Origin: Melioribacteraceae bacterium
GTDB lineage: Bacteria; Bacteroidota; Ignavibacteria; Ignavibacteriales; Melioribacteraceae
Length of the DNA stretch: 64,000 nt
Direction of reading: 5' to 3'
NCBI GenBank assembly: GCA_024103215.1
Contig: JAGFIY010000104.1
Coordinates: 62,001-126,000 of the forward strand
Position 1 is the stretch's first letter; each line of letters begins with the position of its first letter. The notes beneath the pieces are model-generated. The model was given only the letters and a program-made list of their open reading frames with translations, made no database searches and was not told the DNA's origin. This document shows, one piece after another, positions 46,194-55,295 of this stretch. The position numbers and the translations under genes are program-made.

Positions 46194-47966
46194 TCAGTTC
46201 TTAGTCTGAAAGATTCGCTCCGTATTGTCGGTAACGTTTTTTTCGAAGAATTGTGTTAAGGCGGTTCTTATTTGTTCCTCCGAAGAATATTTTAAGCACT
46301 GTTTCGCAAGGTTTTCAACATCGCTGTATTTTATGCTTCTCACAATTTTTTTAACAGTCGGAACCGAAGCTGCTGAAACGCTAATCGAATCCATACCAAG
46401 TCCCACAAGCAGAGGAACTGCTAACGGATCAGCTGCCATCTCTCCGCAGATACTTACTTTAGCCCCGCCGGATTTTGCATTATCAATTAAATGAAAGAGT
46501 GTGCGTACAATTGCGGGATGAAATTCTTGATATAAACTGTTAACGATTTCATTTCCGCGGTCAACTGCAAGAATATATTGTATTAAATCATTTGTACCGA
46601 TACTAAAGAAGTCAACTTCTTTGGCAAATTCTGACGCCATAATTACTGCCGAGGGTACTTCTACCATAATTCCAAGACTTATATTTTCGTCAAATGAAAT
46701 GTTATTAGTTTTAAGCTCTGTTTTACATTCCGCTACATATTCTTTAAATGTTTTAATTTCCTTAAGTGAAGTAACCATAGGAATCATAAACTTAATATTC
46801 TTGTGAGTACTTGCACGTAGAACTGCTTTGATTTGTGTTTTAAAAAGATCCGTATTATCAAGAAGAAACCTAATTCCACGCCATCCCAAGAACGGATTTG
46901 GTTCTTTTACATCCAGTGGAAGCACTTTATCGCCGCCGATATCGAATGCACGAATTATAACCTTTTCGGGATAAATTTTTTCAGCGAGATCAGAATAAAT
47001 CTGATACTGTTCCTCTTCATCCGGAAAATGATTTAATCCGTCAAAAAGTTGTTCGGTTCGAACAAGTCCAATTCCCTCGGCTCCGTTTTCAAACATAAGG
47101 ATCAATTCTTCAGATAAATCTAAATTGCCGCGAATAATAATTTTCCTTCCGTCAATGGTTTCGGCGGGTAAATCCCTCAGTTTAGAAAGCTCTTCATTAT
47201 AAATGGAGAGTCGTTCCATCTTCTCAAGATAGAAGTTACGCTGTTCGTGGGTTGGATTTACAATCACATAACCGTGGTAGCCGTCAATTATCAGCTCATC
47301 ATTTTCGTTAATGATTGTTGATGCATCGTGAACACCGAGTACAGCCGGAAGTTTAAGTGACCGTGCAACAATTGCAGCGTGAGATGTTAACCCTCCGGTA
47401 TCTGTCACATATCCTTTTACATTTACTCGCGAGAAAAGAACCGTATCGGCAGGAGTTATATTATTAGTCACGACAACCACTTCATTCTTGATTTTCGAAA
47501 TCCATTTTTTCTTTCTAATATTTCGGATGATTCTATTTTTAATATCCTCAATATCATGTGATCGTTCTTTCATATACGATTCATTGGAATCGATCATTAA
47601 TTTTTGGTATTTGGATATTTCATCATCAACAATAAATTCGGGTTGAATCTTTTCCTTTCTTATTCTAGAGTGAATGGTATCAAGCAGGTACGGATCATCA
47701 AGTATCATAATTTGAGCTTCAAAAATTGCCGCACGTTTTTCGCCGAGTTTATCAACAGCCAGACCGAAAATTTTCTTAAGTTCAGATTTTGATTTTTCAA
47801 TAGCTTCGTCTAAACTTTTGATTGCCTGTTCAACATCAGTTATTTGTTCCTTAGATACCGATTCTACTTCCTTTTTATAAAGGAATGCGTTTGCAATGTA
47901 AACGCCGGGTGCGGCAGGAATTCCTTTTAAAACATTTTTATATTTTTCATCGAGTTTAAAGTTCAT
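46194..47966 (-). CDS. ptsI: Phosphoenolpyruvate-protein phosphotransferase (Enzyme I)
   Basis: The enzyme takes phosphate from phosphoenolpyruvate and passes it to HPr His15. Seen are the start segment KGIPAAPGVYIANAF, the phosphohistidine loop GGLTSHAAIVARSL, the PEP-binding FDIGGDKVLP and NPFLGWRGIR, and the C-terminal SIGTNDLIQY and KVSICGEMA. The size is about 590 residues, as expected. The ATG at 47966 is chosen; a TTG five codons earlier is also in frame. It overlaps ptsH by 11 bases. Confidence 0.95.
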   Translation of the reverse strand: MNFKLDEKYKNVLKGIPAAPGVYIANAFLYKKEVESVSKEQITDVEQAIKSLDEAIEKSKSELKKIFGLAVDKLGEKRAAIFEAQIMILDDPYLLDTIHSRIRKEKIQPEFIVDDEISKYQKLMIDSNESYMKERSHDIEDIKNRIIRNIRKKKWISKIKNEVVVVTNNITPADTVLFSRVNVKGYVTDTGGLTSHAAIVARSLKLPAVLGVHDASTIINENDELIIDGYHGYVIVNPTHEQRNFYLEKMERLSIYNEELSKLRDLPAETIDGRKIIIRGNLDLSEELILMFENGAEGIGLVRTEQLFDGLNHFPDEEEQYQIYSDLAEKIYPEKVIIRAFDIGGDKVLPLDVKEPNPFLGWRGIRFLLDNTDLFKTQIKAVLRASTHKNIKFMIPMVTSLKEIKTFKEYVAECKTELKTNNISFDENISLGIMVEVPSAVIMASEFAKEVDFFSIGTNDLIQYILAVDRGNEIVNSLYQEFHPAIVRTLFHLIDNAKSGGAKVSICGEMAADPLAVPLLVGLGMDSISVSAASVPTVKKIVRSIKYSDVENLAKQCLKYSSEEQIRTALTQFFEKNVTDNTERIFQTKN

Positions 47967-48222
47967 CGAATCCACGCTCAAAGTAAGATTTAATCTCTTT
48001 TAATGCTTCTTGCTCATCAACACCGTCAAATCTTAAAATAAGTTTCGAACCTTTCGCTGCAGCTAATGTCATAACACCAATTATGCTCTTCCCGTTTATT
48101 GACAGACCATCCTTAATAATAAAAAAATCTGATTTATATCTGGATGCTAGTTTTACAATCGTCGCAGCAGGGCGAGTATGAAGCCCTGAATCGTTTATAA
48201 TTTTTACTTCTTCTTCAATCAC
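47956..48222 (-). CDS. ptsH: Phosphocarrier protein HPr
   Basis: An 88-residue HPr with both regulatory sites at canonical positions: His15 in SGLHTRPAA and Ser46 in NGKSIIGVM. Ser46 is the target of HPr kinase, encoded at 5991-7004. Its start overlaps the prenyl synthase stop by one base, and its end overlaps ptsI. No EIIA, EIIB or EIIC gene is in the window. Confidence 0.96.
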   Translation of the reverse strand: MIEEEVKIINDSGLHTRPAATIVKLASRYKSDFFIIKDGLSINGKSIIGVMTLAAAKGSKLILRFDGVDEQEALKEIKSYFERGFDEL

Positions 48223-49199
48223 TAATTCTTTCTTCCGCTAAGATCATTAACCAACCAAATTAGAGTTTCTTTGTAGTTTGAGTCCTTAATTGAGTTAAGA
48301 CTTTTTATTGCTCTCCTATTAAAATATAATATTTCTTTTTCAGTATCGTCAAGTACGCCTAATTTTTCGTACAATTTTTTGAATTTAGAAACGTCTTTCC
48401 TTTTAATTCCATGATTACGGATGAAACTTTTAAGCAGGTTTTTATCATCTCCTTTCGCATTTTGCATCGCTTTTAGAAATAGAAAGGTCTTCTTACCTTG
48501 TATTAAATCTCCGCCGATCATTTTTCCGAATTTATCTTCCGAACCAAATATATCCAGCAGATCATCTCGTAGTTGAAATGCAATACCGGTATTGAGACCA
48601 TAATTTTCAAGGGCTCGAATTGTTTTCGGATCGGCCCCGCCCAATCGAGCACCTATTGAACAGCATACTTCAAGAAGTGCGGCAGTTTTTTTCTTTATCA
48701 TTTTTAAGTAATCGTCTATCGAAACATTTGCTGAGGTTTCAAATGCTTCGTCGTAACTTTGCCCTTCACAAACTTCGACAATACCTTGTGAAAATATGTT
48801 TATAACTTTTTTGTTGTTATCGCTGCAGTCTTTAAGCAAATAATTGTAAGCATGGGCGATAAGATTATCACCTGTCAGAATCGCAGTGTTCGAATCATAC
48901 TTTTTGTGCACTGTCTGATTGTTCCTCCGTTTATCAGCGTTGTCCATAATGTCGTCATGAACAAGTGTAAAATTGTGAAACAATTCTACGGCAACTGCAG
49001 CATTTTTTACTTTATTAACGTTCCCTCCGGCTGCACCAGCTGACAACATTACAAGAATAGGTCTCAAACGTTTTCCTCCACTCTTCATAATGTAGGCAGA
49101 AGGATCGTAAAGTGTGCGCGGCAAATAACTTTCGAATAATTTCTGAAATTTTTGCTCAAGTGATTTTCGATATTTTTCGTACAGAAGTTGACTCGTCAT
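48222..49199 (-). CDS. Polyprenyl (geranylgeranyl/farnesyl-type) diphosphate synthase
   Basis: A 325-residue trans-prenyltransferase that condenses isopentenyl diphosphate with allylic diphosphates. The first Asp-rich motif is HDDIMDNADKRR (Asp82, Asp83, Asp86), and the second is QLRDDLLDIFG near 217. An aromatic residue, Phe77, sits five positions before the first motif, a feature that limits chain length in short-chain synthases, so a C15-C20 product is more likely than a long quinone tail. This is inference. It lies 10 bases after the IPP isomerase gene. Confidence 0.9.
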   Translation of the reverse strand: MTSQLLYEKYRKSLEQKFQKLFESYLPRTLYDPSAYIMKSGGKRLRPILVMLSAGAAGGNVNKVKNAAVAVELFHNFTLVHDDIMDNADKRRNNQTVHKKYDSNTAILTGDNLIAHAYNYLLKDCSDNNKKVINIFSQGIVEVCEGQSYDEAFETSANVSIDDYLKMIKKKTAALLEVCCSIGARLGGADPKTIRALENYGLNTGIAFQLRDDLLDIFGSEDKFGKMIGGDLIQGKKTFLFLKAMQNAKGDDKNLLKSFIRNHGIKRKDVSKFKKLYEKLGVLDDTEKEILYFNRRAIKSLNSIKDSNYKETLIWLVNDLSGRKN

Positions 49200-49209
49200 A
49201 AAATAATGC

Positions 49210-50250
49210 TCAATAGTAATCTGATACTTTAATTAATTTATTTTCTCTAAGTTCTTTTAAGTCTCTAGAATTTGTTAGGTACATAACTTTTTTAATAGTT
49301 GAGATCCACTCCTCAATAACTTCAATTAATTTTTCGGCACCCGCATTTTTTAATAACCGAAAAAATGTTCCGGCAGAAGCAACAAGATCAGCACCTAGAG
49401 CAATTGACTTAGCTGCATCGAAACCATTTTTAATTCCGCCCGAGCCAATTAAAATAAAATTATAATTTTCCTTTAATTTATTTACGTCCTTAATACAGAA
49501 TGAAGTGGGTAATCCCCAATCCCAGAAGAGTTCATCCGCGTTTTTTTCATTACGCAAGTATTCAACAGCAGACCAACTAGTACCTCCCGCTCCCGCAACA
49601 TCCACGCCTTTAACACCTATCTCTAATAATTTTTCAGCTGCTTCTCCGTTTATTCCGCTTCCAACTTCTTTTACAATCACCGGAATAGTGATTTTCCTAA
49701 TCAAACTTTCCAAATTATTTAATAGTCCCTTGAAATTTGGTTCTCCTCGGTGTTGAATTAATTCTTGAAGCGGATTAACATGAACAACTAAAGCATCAGC
49801 CTCAAGTGAATCAATAATAAATTTATAGTCCTCTAGTTTAATTCCTTGTGCAACCTGAGCCGCCCCGATATTCGCTAAGATCGGGACATCCGGTGCAGCT
49901 TCTCTAATTATTGAAAACGATTTTAATTTTGCTCTATCTTCAATAAGTGCTCTTTGACTTCCAGAGCCAATCGGAATTTTTAAGTGCTGCGCAACTTTTG
50001 CCAGTTCGTGATTGATGTTTTTAGATTCATTAACACCTCCCGTCATACAAGAAATAATTAACGGTGCGGAAATTGTTTTATTAAAAAACCTTTGTGCGAT
50101 GTCAATTTGCTCTAAATTCAGTTCAGTGATTGCATAGTGCTTAAAATCATAGTATTCGAAACCAGCCGTTTTATTTCTGAAATTTGCTTTGTCCGTGCTG
50201 CAGATTTCGATGTGATCTTTTTTCCTTTTTGTAATTTCGTCGCTGCTCAT
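49210..50250 (-). CDS. fni: Type 2 isopentenyl-diphosphate delta-isomerase
   Basis: An FMN- and NADPH-dependent enzyme that interconverts isopentenyl and dimethylallyl diphosphate, unrelated to type 1 Idi. Characteristic segments are ITKRKKDHIEICS near the start, ISCMTGG, GSQRALIE, NIGAAQ, HVNPLQELIQHRGE, VIVKEVGSGI, GVDVAGAGGTSW and IGSGGIKNG. It acts with the prenyl synthase immediately downstream. I chose the ATG at 50250; a TTG two codons earlier is the alternative. Confidence 0.95.
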   Translation of the reverse strand: MSSDEITKRKKDHIEICSTDKANFRNKTAGFEYYDFKHYAITELNLEQIDIAQRFFNKTISAPLIISCMTGGVNESKNINHELAKVAQHLKIPIGSGSQRALIEDRAKLKSFSIIREAAPDVPILANIGAAQVAQGIKLEDYKFIIDSLEADALVVHVNPLQELIQHRGEPNFKGLLNNLESLIRKITIPVIVKEVGSGINGEAAEKLLEIGVKGVDVAGAGGTSWSAVEYLRNEKNADELFWDWGLPTSFCIKDVNKLKENYNFILIGSGGIKNGFDAAKSIALGADLVASAGTFFRLLKNAGAEKLIEVIEEWISTIKKVMYLTNSRDLKELRENKLIKVSDYY

Positions 50251-50304
50251 AACCAATGAATAGATTAAAATTAAATAAAGATAAGAAAATTACTGTTTAT
50301 TAAC

Positions 50305-52155
50305 TTATCTGCTTTTTGAAAATGTCTTAATTATTTTTCCTTTGTAAAATATTTCTGAAACTTTTCGTCGCTTTCTAACTGCATTAATTACGTACATTTC
50401 ATCAGCATTCAGCAGGTGCTCAATCGTTAAAACCTTCTCTTTCAGGTTGTTTTGATCAATCATTAATTTTCGATAGTTACCCGCCAGCAAACCACAATCA
50501 ACGGGGGGAGTAAAAAAATCATCACCTAATGACAGAACAATATTTGAAATTGAGCCTTCAGTCAATTCGTCCAGGTTATTGAAAAAAATAACTTCATCAA
50601 ATCCATCTGCAACGGCTTTTTTATATTCCTCATCGTATAATTTACGCTGGGTGGTTTTGAAATAAAAATAATTTTCTTTCGGGCTTGTGCGAGTTTCAGA
50701 AACAATTATTTTGAGATCATCATTTGAATCTTCAATCTCGGTTATTTCGGATTTACACTCACCCCACTTCGAAAGCAGAAGTTTGTACTTAAACCTTTTT
50801 TCTCGCGAGAGGTTCTTGATGTCATCGTTTATTCTATCCAACAATTTTTGTCGATTGAATATGAACAAAAAATGGTCAGCAGTTTTCCGCAATCGATCCA
50901 AATGATAATCTATCAACTCAATTGAGTTTTCCTCGATCAACATCGATTCGAATATCTCGAAATATTCTGAAGACTTTGTCAAAAAATTTGATTTCAAAAT
51001 CGATTCTTTCCATTCTTCGTCCTCTTTGCTGTCCCATATAATTCCGCTTCCTATCCCTATCTCTCCTTTATATGTCTTTAGTTCAATTTCCAAAGTTCTT
51101 ATCGGAATATTAAAAACAGTTTTTTCATCGCTCAAAAAACCTATTGCACCTGTATAAATTCCTCTTCTGCTCGATTCCAATTCGTGAATTATCTCCATCG
51201 TTCTCAATTTTGGCGCGCCGGTTATTGAGCCACAAGGAAAGATTGCTTCGAAGATATCGCAAAGATTATTTGTTGCTAATTCGCCTGTAACTCCTGATGT
51301 CATCTGATAAACCGACTCATATTTTTCAATTTTATGCGGTTCGATGACCTTAACACTTCCGGTTCTGCAAATTCTGCCCAGATCATTTCTTAGCAAATCA
51401 ACAATCATTGTATTTTCTGCTCTATCCTTCTCGGAATTATAAAGAGTATTCGAATAAATTATATCTTCAGCGAAATTCTTTCCCCGTGAAATAGTTCCTT
51501 TCATCGGACGAGATGAAATATCACCGTTTTCGATTTTAAAGAAAAGTTCGGGAGAGATTGAAACAATGAGTTTGTTTCCGCAATTTAAGATTGATGTATA
51601 TTTAGCAGATTGATTATAAATTAATCCTGTAATTAAAGCTACAAGATTATTTTTTACATCAAAGTTTGCTTTAAAAGTAAAATTTACCTGATATGTATCC
51701 CCTTGTTCAATGTAATTTTTAATCTTTTTTATCGATTCTTTGTAAGTTGATTCATCGATATCAAAATGTAGATCATCAATTTGCCAATTGTTTTCTTTAA
51801 GTAAATCTATTGCAGAGGAATGATCTATTTCATTCGATTCGAACTCATTAAAGTCATTAGTACAATAGAATTTTAAGAAAGGACTATCATTTTTATCATC
51901 GATTAGATTAAATAATCGTTCCTCAAAAGCATATCCCGCTTCGTAAGTAACATAACCGTAACAAAAATTGAATTTGTTTTTTAATTCATCTAAACTTTTA
52001 AACGATTGTCTAATCTCAGAAAGATTTTTAATTTCTATAGATTCAAATGGGCTTTTAAGAAGCAGTGTTTTTTGATCTTCCTTAATAGGCGGAGAATAGA
52101 ATAATGCCGAACCCGGGTTATCAATTACGAATTTTATTAAAGAAATAATATCCAT
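50305..52155 (-). CDS. pabB: Aminodeoxychorismate synthase component I fused to 4-amino-4-deoxychorismate lyase
   Basis: A 616-residue fusion for p-aminobenzoate, the folate precursor. The N-terminal PabB part (about 1-360) has the lysine motif RPMKGTISRG, the RAENTMIVDLLRNDLGR segment and GSITGAPKLRTMEII. The C-terminal class IV PLP enzyme (about 370-616) has YKKAVADGFDEVIFFN, LTEGSISNIV and TPPVDCGLLAGNYR. Both steps after amination are thus on one chain; the glutamine amidotransferase PabA is not seen here. A strong -35 lies upstream. It is the first gene of the unit leading to ptsI. Confidence 0.93.
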   Translation of the reverse strand: MDIISLIKFVIDNPGSALFYSPPIKEDQKTLLLKSPFESIEIKNLSEIRQSFKSLDELKNKFNFCYGYVTYEAGYAFEERLFNLIDDKNDSPFLKFYCTNDFNEFESNEIDHSSAIDLLKENNWQIDDLHFDIDESTYKESIKKIKNYIEQGDTYQVNFTFKANFDVKNNLVALITGLIYNQSAKYTSILNCGNKLIVSISPELFFKIENGDISSRPMKGTISRGKNFAEDIIYSNTLYNSEKDRAENTMIVDLLRNDLGRICRTGSVKVIEPHKIEKYESVYQMTSGVTGELATNNLCDIFEAIFPCGSITGAPKLRTMEIIHELESSRRGIYTGAIGFLSDEKTVFNIPIRTLEIELKTYKGEIGIGSGIIWDSKEDEEWKESILKSNFLTKSSEYFEIFESMLIEENSIELIDYHLDRLRKTADHFLFIFNRQKLLDRINDDIKNLSREKRFKYKLLLSKWGECKSEITEIEDSNDDLKIIVSETRTSPKENYFYFKTTQRKLYDEEYKKAVADGFDEVIFFNNLDELTEGSISNIVLSLGDDFFTPPVDCGLLAGNYRKLMIDQNNLKEKVLTIEHLLNADEMYVINAVRKRRKVSEIFYKGKIIKTFSKSR

Positions 52156-52189
52156 TAGCAGAAAAAGTTAAGTTAATCAAATATAGTTT

Positions 52190-52218
52190 CTTTTATTATT
52201 TTGCACTAGTTTTGTCAA
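52190..52218 (-). promoter_or_regulatory. Putative promoter of the pabBC-fni-prenyl synthase-pts unit
   Basis: A perfect TTGACA (52213-52218) stands 17 bases from TAAAAG (52190-52195) in the divergent region before the MFS gene. A TATATTTG element, resembling the Bacteroidota -7 box, lies a little further downstream, so the -10 used is uncertain. Confidence 0.4.
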
Positions 52219-52243
52219 ATCATCTTAAACGGTCGAATTAAAA

Positions 52244-53572
52244 ATGCAGAAACCTAGATTAAGTTTTTGGCAAATATGGAACATGAGTTTTGGATTTTTA
52301 GGAATCCAATTCGGTTTCGCACTTCAAAATGCAAACGCAAGCAGAATTTTACAAATTTTCGGAGCAGATGTTCATGAACTTTCTTGGTTCTGGCTAGTTG
52401 CTCCTCTGACCGGATTAATAGTCCAACCGATAATCGGTCACTATTCTGACAATACTTGGACTAGGTTAGGAAGGCGAAGACCATATTTCTTAGCCGGTGC
52501 AGTAGCAGCAAGTCTTGGATTAGTGTTGATGCCTCGTGCTGATATTTTTATTGCATTTTTGCCGCCACTATGGGTAGGTGCCGGTCTTTTAATGATTATG
52601 GATGCATCAATAAACGTTGCAATGGAGCCGTTTAGAGCGCTTGTCGCGGATAAACTTCCATCAGATCAAAGGACACTCGGTTTTTCGGTTCAGACTGTGC
52701 TAATAGGAATAGGAGCAGTAATTGGTTCATGGTTGCCTTATATATTAACATCATTGCTTGGAGTATCAAACGAAGCCCCCGAAGGTTCGGTTCCAACAAA
52801 TTTGATATTATCATTTTTAATCGGCGCAATTGTACTGATCGGTACAATTGTATTAACTGTATCGACAACCAGTGAATATTCACCCGAAGAACTTGAAAAA
52901 TTTTCGGACGATGAAACTGTGGTAGAAGAATCAGAGAAGAAAAGCATTTTTGATATTTTTTCGGATTTTAAGAATATGCCCCTTACAATGAGGCAATTAA
53001 GTTATGTTCAATTCTTCAGCTGGTTTGGGTTGTTCGGTATGTGGGTCTTCACAACACCTGCTATCGCACATCACATTTTTGGATTATCTCTCTCGGATAC
53101 ACATTCTAAAAGTTACCAAGATGCCGGAGATTGGGTTGGTGTAATTTTCGGAGTTTATAATGCCGTTTCCGCGGTCTTCGCCTTCTCATTGCCCGCTATT
53201 GCCGCAAAAATCGGACGAAAGAAAACGCACAGCATCTCCTTGATAATCGGTGCAGTTGGACTACTTTCGATTTATATTGTACCTGATAAATATTGGCTTC
53301 TCCTCTCAATGACATTTGTGGGTGTTGCTTGGGCAAGTATTTTGGCAATGCCTTATGCTATACTTGCAGGTTCCATTCCCCCCAAAAAGATGGGTGTTTA
53401 TATGGGAATATTTAATTTTTTCATCGTGATTCCACAAATAATTAACGCTATAATCGGCGGGCCAATAGTGAAGTTTTTGTACGGCGGAAATCCGGTTTAC
53501 GCTTTATTAACAAGCGGGGTTTCATTCTTGATAGCAGCAATTCTGGTAAACAGAGTTAAGGAAGTAGATTAA
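52244..53572 (+). CDS. MFS transporter, SLC45-like sugar transporter group
   Basis: A 442-residue inner-membrane protein with twelve predicted helices. The loop after helix 2 reads GHYSDNTWTRLGRRRPYFLAGA, the extended MFS motif of sucrose/maltose transporters of the SLC45 and GPH-like type. A similar basic loop, IAAKIGRKKTH, follows helix 8. A charged central loop (about 210-245) separates the halves. The substrate is likely a disaccharide, by family only. It is a lone plus-strand gene, and its stop codon overlaps that of the convergent GNAT gene. Confidence 0.85.
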   Translation: MQKPRLSFWQIWNMSFGFLGIQFGFALQNANASRILQIFGADVHELSWFWLVAPLTGLIVQPIIGHYSDNTWTRLGRRRPYFLAGAVAASLGLVLMPRADIFIAFLPPLWVGAGLLMIMDASINVAMEPFRALVADKLPSDQRTLGFSVQTVLIGIGAVIGSWLPYILTSLLGVSNEAPEGSVPTNLILSFLIGAIVLIGTIVLTVSTTSEYSPEELEKFSDDETVVEESEKKSIFDIFSDFKNMPLTMRQLSYVQFFSWFGLFGMWVFTTPAIAHHIFGLSLSDTHSKSYQDAGDWVGVIFGVYNAVSAVFAFSLPAIAAKIGRKKTHSISLIIGAVGLLSIYIVPDKYWLLLSMTFVGVAWASILAMPYAILAGSIPPKKMGVYMGIFNFFIVIPQIINAIIGGPIVKFLYGGNPVYALLTSGVSFLIAAILVNRVKEVD

Positions 53573-54129
53573 GTTAAATATTTTCTCATGATTGGGCGGC
53601 TCTCGGATCTGCGTATTACTTCTTCAAATCCATTTTTTCTGAATGAAGAAACGAATCCAGTCCAAGCAAATGTATCCGGATATTTTTCTAATTTATCAAC
53701 CGGATAACCTTCGAGAATTTTTATCCCTTGTTTTCTTGCTATAGTTTCCACTTTTTTAACCAGTTCTGTTGCTATGCCTTTGTTTCTATAATCTTTATGA
53801 ATATAAAAACAAACAATCGATAACACTTCTGCATTATCAATTACTTTGAGATTACGAGAACTACTAAGGCGCGGCAGTTCATTTCGTTTAGCAAATGAAC
53901 ACCACCCAACCGGTTTTTTTTCGTGATAAGCTAAAATTCCGGGGGAGGTATCAGTCTTTGCTATTTTCTTCATCAAGTTTTTATTCCCGGTTCCCTTATT
54001 CTTTTCAAATTCTTGTGAATTCAAACGCCAGTACATACACCAGCAGCCTCCGCATGCACCTTTTTCTCCGAACAACTTTTCAAAATCACTCCAATTTGCT
54101 GTACTTAAAGTTTTATACGTTAAATTCAA
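53569..54129 (-). CDS. GNAT family N-acetyltransferase
   Basis: A 186-residue acetyl-CoA-dependent transferase. The acetyl-CoA loop is seen as IHKDYRNKGIATELVKKV (R/Q-x-x-G-x-G/A type), after the strand EVLSIVCFY. The N-terminal third has an unusual Cys/Trp cluster, ACGGCWCMYWR, found in one GNAT subgroup. I prefer the TTG at 54129, which has GAGG six bases upstream, over an in-frame TTG five codons earlier. It overlaps ogt by 17 bases and lies downstream of lexA-ogt. The acceptor is unknown. Confidence 0.82.
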   Translation of the reverse strand: MNLTYKTLSTANWSDFEKLFGEKGACGGCWCMYWRLNSQEFEKNKGTGNKNLMKKIAKTDTSPGILAYHEKKPVGWCSFAKRNELPRLSSSRNLKVIDNAEVLSIVCFYIHKDYRNKGIATELVKKVETIARKQGIKILEGYPVDKLEKYPDTFAWTGFVSSFRKNGFEEVIRRSESRPIMRKYLT

Positions 54130-54640
54130 TTTTATCCTCTTCAAAAAAACTCAATTGTTTTTCGGAACCGGAGAAAAATTTTTCGTGTGATAAGAGCCAC
54201 TGTTTTCGATTTAATCCACCGGCGTAGCCTGTCAGATCATTATTTTTTCCAACAATTCTATGGCAAGGAATAATTATTGGAATAGGATTTTTTCCATTTG
54301 CATTTCCAACGGCTCTTACTGAATTCTTATCCCCTATTTGAAGAGCAATCGTTTCGTATGATACAGTTTCGCCATAAGAAACTTCACTCACAAGATTCCA
54401 AACATTTATCTGAAAGTCGCTTCCTTCCGGTGCAAGTGAAAGATCGAACTCCTTAAGTCCTCCATCAAAATATTTATTCAGCTGGTCTTTACATTTTTCA
54501 ATTATCGGATTGATATCGGAAAAAGTTAATTCATGCGAATCAAGAAAATTGATGCTTAGTATTGCAGAATCAGAAGCTGAAATTCTCAAACTTCCGATGG
54601 GAGAATCTATATCATGCTTATAAACTTTATTTTCAAACAT
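54113..54640 (-). CDS. ogt: Methylated-DNA--protein-cysteine methyltransferase
   Basis: A 175-residue suicide repair protein that moves the methyl group from O6-methylguanine or O4-methylthymine to its own cysteine. The active site is Cys126 in IIPCHRIVG. The DNA-binding helix-turn-helix is in ETVSYETIALQIG...SVRAVGNANGKNP, and the arginine finger is visible. A short tail extends past the usual end. It is 19 bases after lexA, so a DNA-damage link is plausible. Confidence 0.95.
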   Translation of the reverse strand: MFENKVYKHDIDSPIGSLRISASDSAILSINFLDSHELTFSDINPIIEKCKDQLNKYFDGGLKEFDLSLAPEGSDFQINVWNLVSEVSYGETVSYETIALQIGDKNSVRAVGNANGKNPIPIIIPCHRIVGKNNDLTGYAGGLNRKQWLLSHEKFFSGSEKQLSFFEEDKIEFNV

Positions 54641-54659
54641 TTTTGCCTCGCGAAAAATT

Positions 54660-55271
54660 TTAATTAAATCTTCGGTAAACTCCTACGACCACACCAACTA
54701 TTTTAAATCCAAAGTAAGTTTTGGATATAACAATCGGTTCGTATTCCGGATTTTCCGAATGGAGTTCAATCTTGTCATTATTTGAATAATATTTTTTAAC
54801 AACGGCCGAATCATCCAAAACAGCTACAACCAGTTTTCCGTTTTTTGGTGATAAATTTGGATTTACTATAACAATATCTCCGCTGAAAATATATGCATCT
54901 TTTAAACTGTCGCCTTTCACCTTTAACAGAAATGATTCCTTTGGCATATAAGCAATTGAAGGAAGCATCACATTATCTATCGAATCGGGATAAATCGTAA
55001 GCGGATTGCCGGCAGCTACTTCTCCTAAAATAGGTGTGGGTGAAAAAATTTTTTCTTCAATGTTAACCGAAATACCGCGTGATGATTTTGGATGTCGATT
55101 TATATATCCTTTTCGCTCTAAAGAATTTAGATGCTGCTGGACGGTTGATCTATTTGATAAATTCAGACTTTCGGCTAGCTCGGCAAGTGTCGGAGGCATC
55201 CCGAAATTAGATTTATGCCTAATAATTTTTTCCAATACTTCTCGCTGTCGGGGTGTAATGTCAGATTTCAT
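54660..55271 (-). CDS. lexA: LexA repressor
   Basis: The SOS repressor. The N-terminal winged helix-turn-helix (MPPTLAELAESLNLSNRSTVQQHLNSL) is followed by a self-cleavage site Ala-Gly in GEVAAGNP and the catalytic dyad Ser in GDSLKDAY and Lys in SAVVKKYY (Ala90-Gly91, Ser125 and Lys162 counted from an ATG three codons upstream). I start at the ATG at 55271, because the earlier ATG at 55280 lies inside the operator palindrome. The gene sits under a good promoter with that palindrome at its start site, so autorepression is likely. It leads lexA-ogt-GNAT. Confidence 0.95.
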   Translation of the reverse strand: MKSDITPRQREVLEKIIRHKSNFGMPPTLAELAESLNLSNRSTVQQHLNSLERKGYINRHPKSSRGISVNIEEKIFSPTPILGEVAAGNPLTIYPDSIDNVMLPSIAYMPKESFLLKVKGDSLKDAYIFSGDIVIVNPNLSPKNGKLVVAVLDDSAVVKKYYSNNDKIELHSENPEYEPIVISKTYFGFKIVGVVVGVYRRFN

Positions 55272-55275
55272 AATT

Positions 55276-55293
55276 ACCATACAAATGTATGGT
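55276..55293. promoter_or_regulatory. Probable LexA operator (palindrome)
   Basis: ACCATACA-AA-TGTATGGT is a perfect 8+2+8 inverted repeat. It begins 3 bases past the -10 box and covers the expected transcription start of lexA, where a bound repressor would block initiation. It does not resemble the Bacillus GAAC-N4-GTTC box. Confidence 0.7.
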
Positions 55294-55295
55294 AC

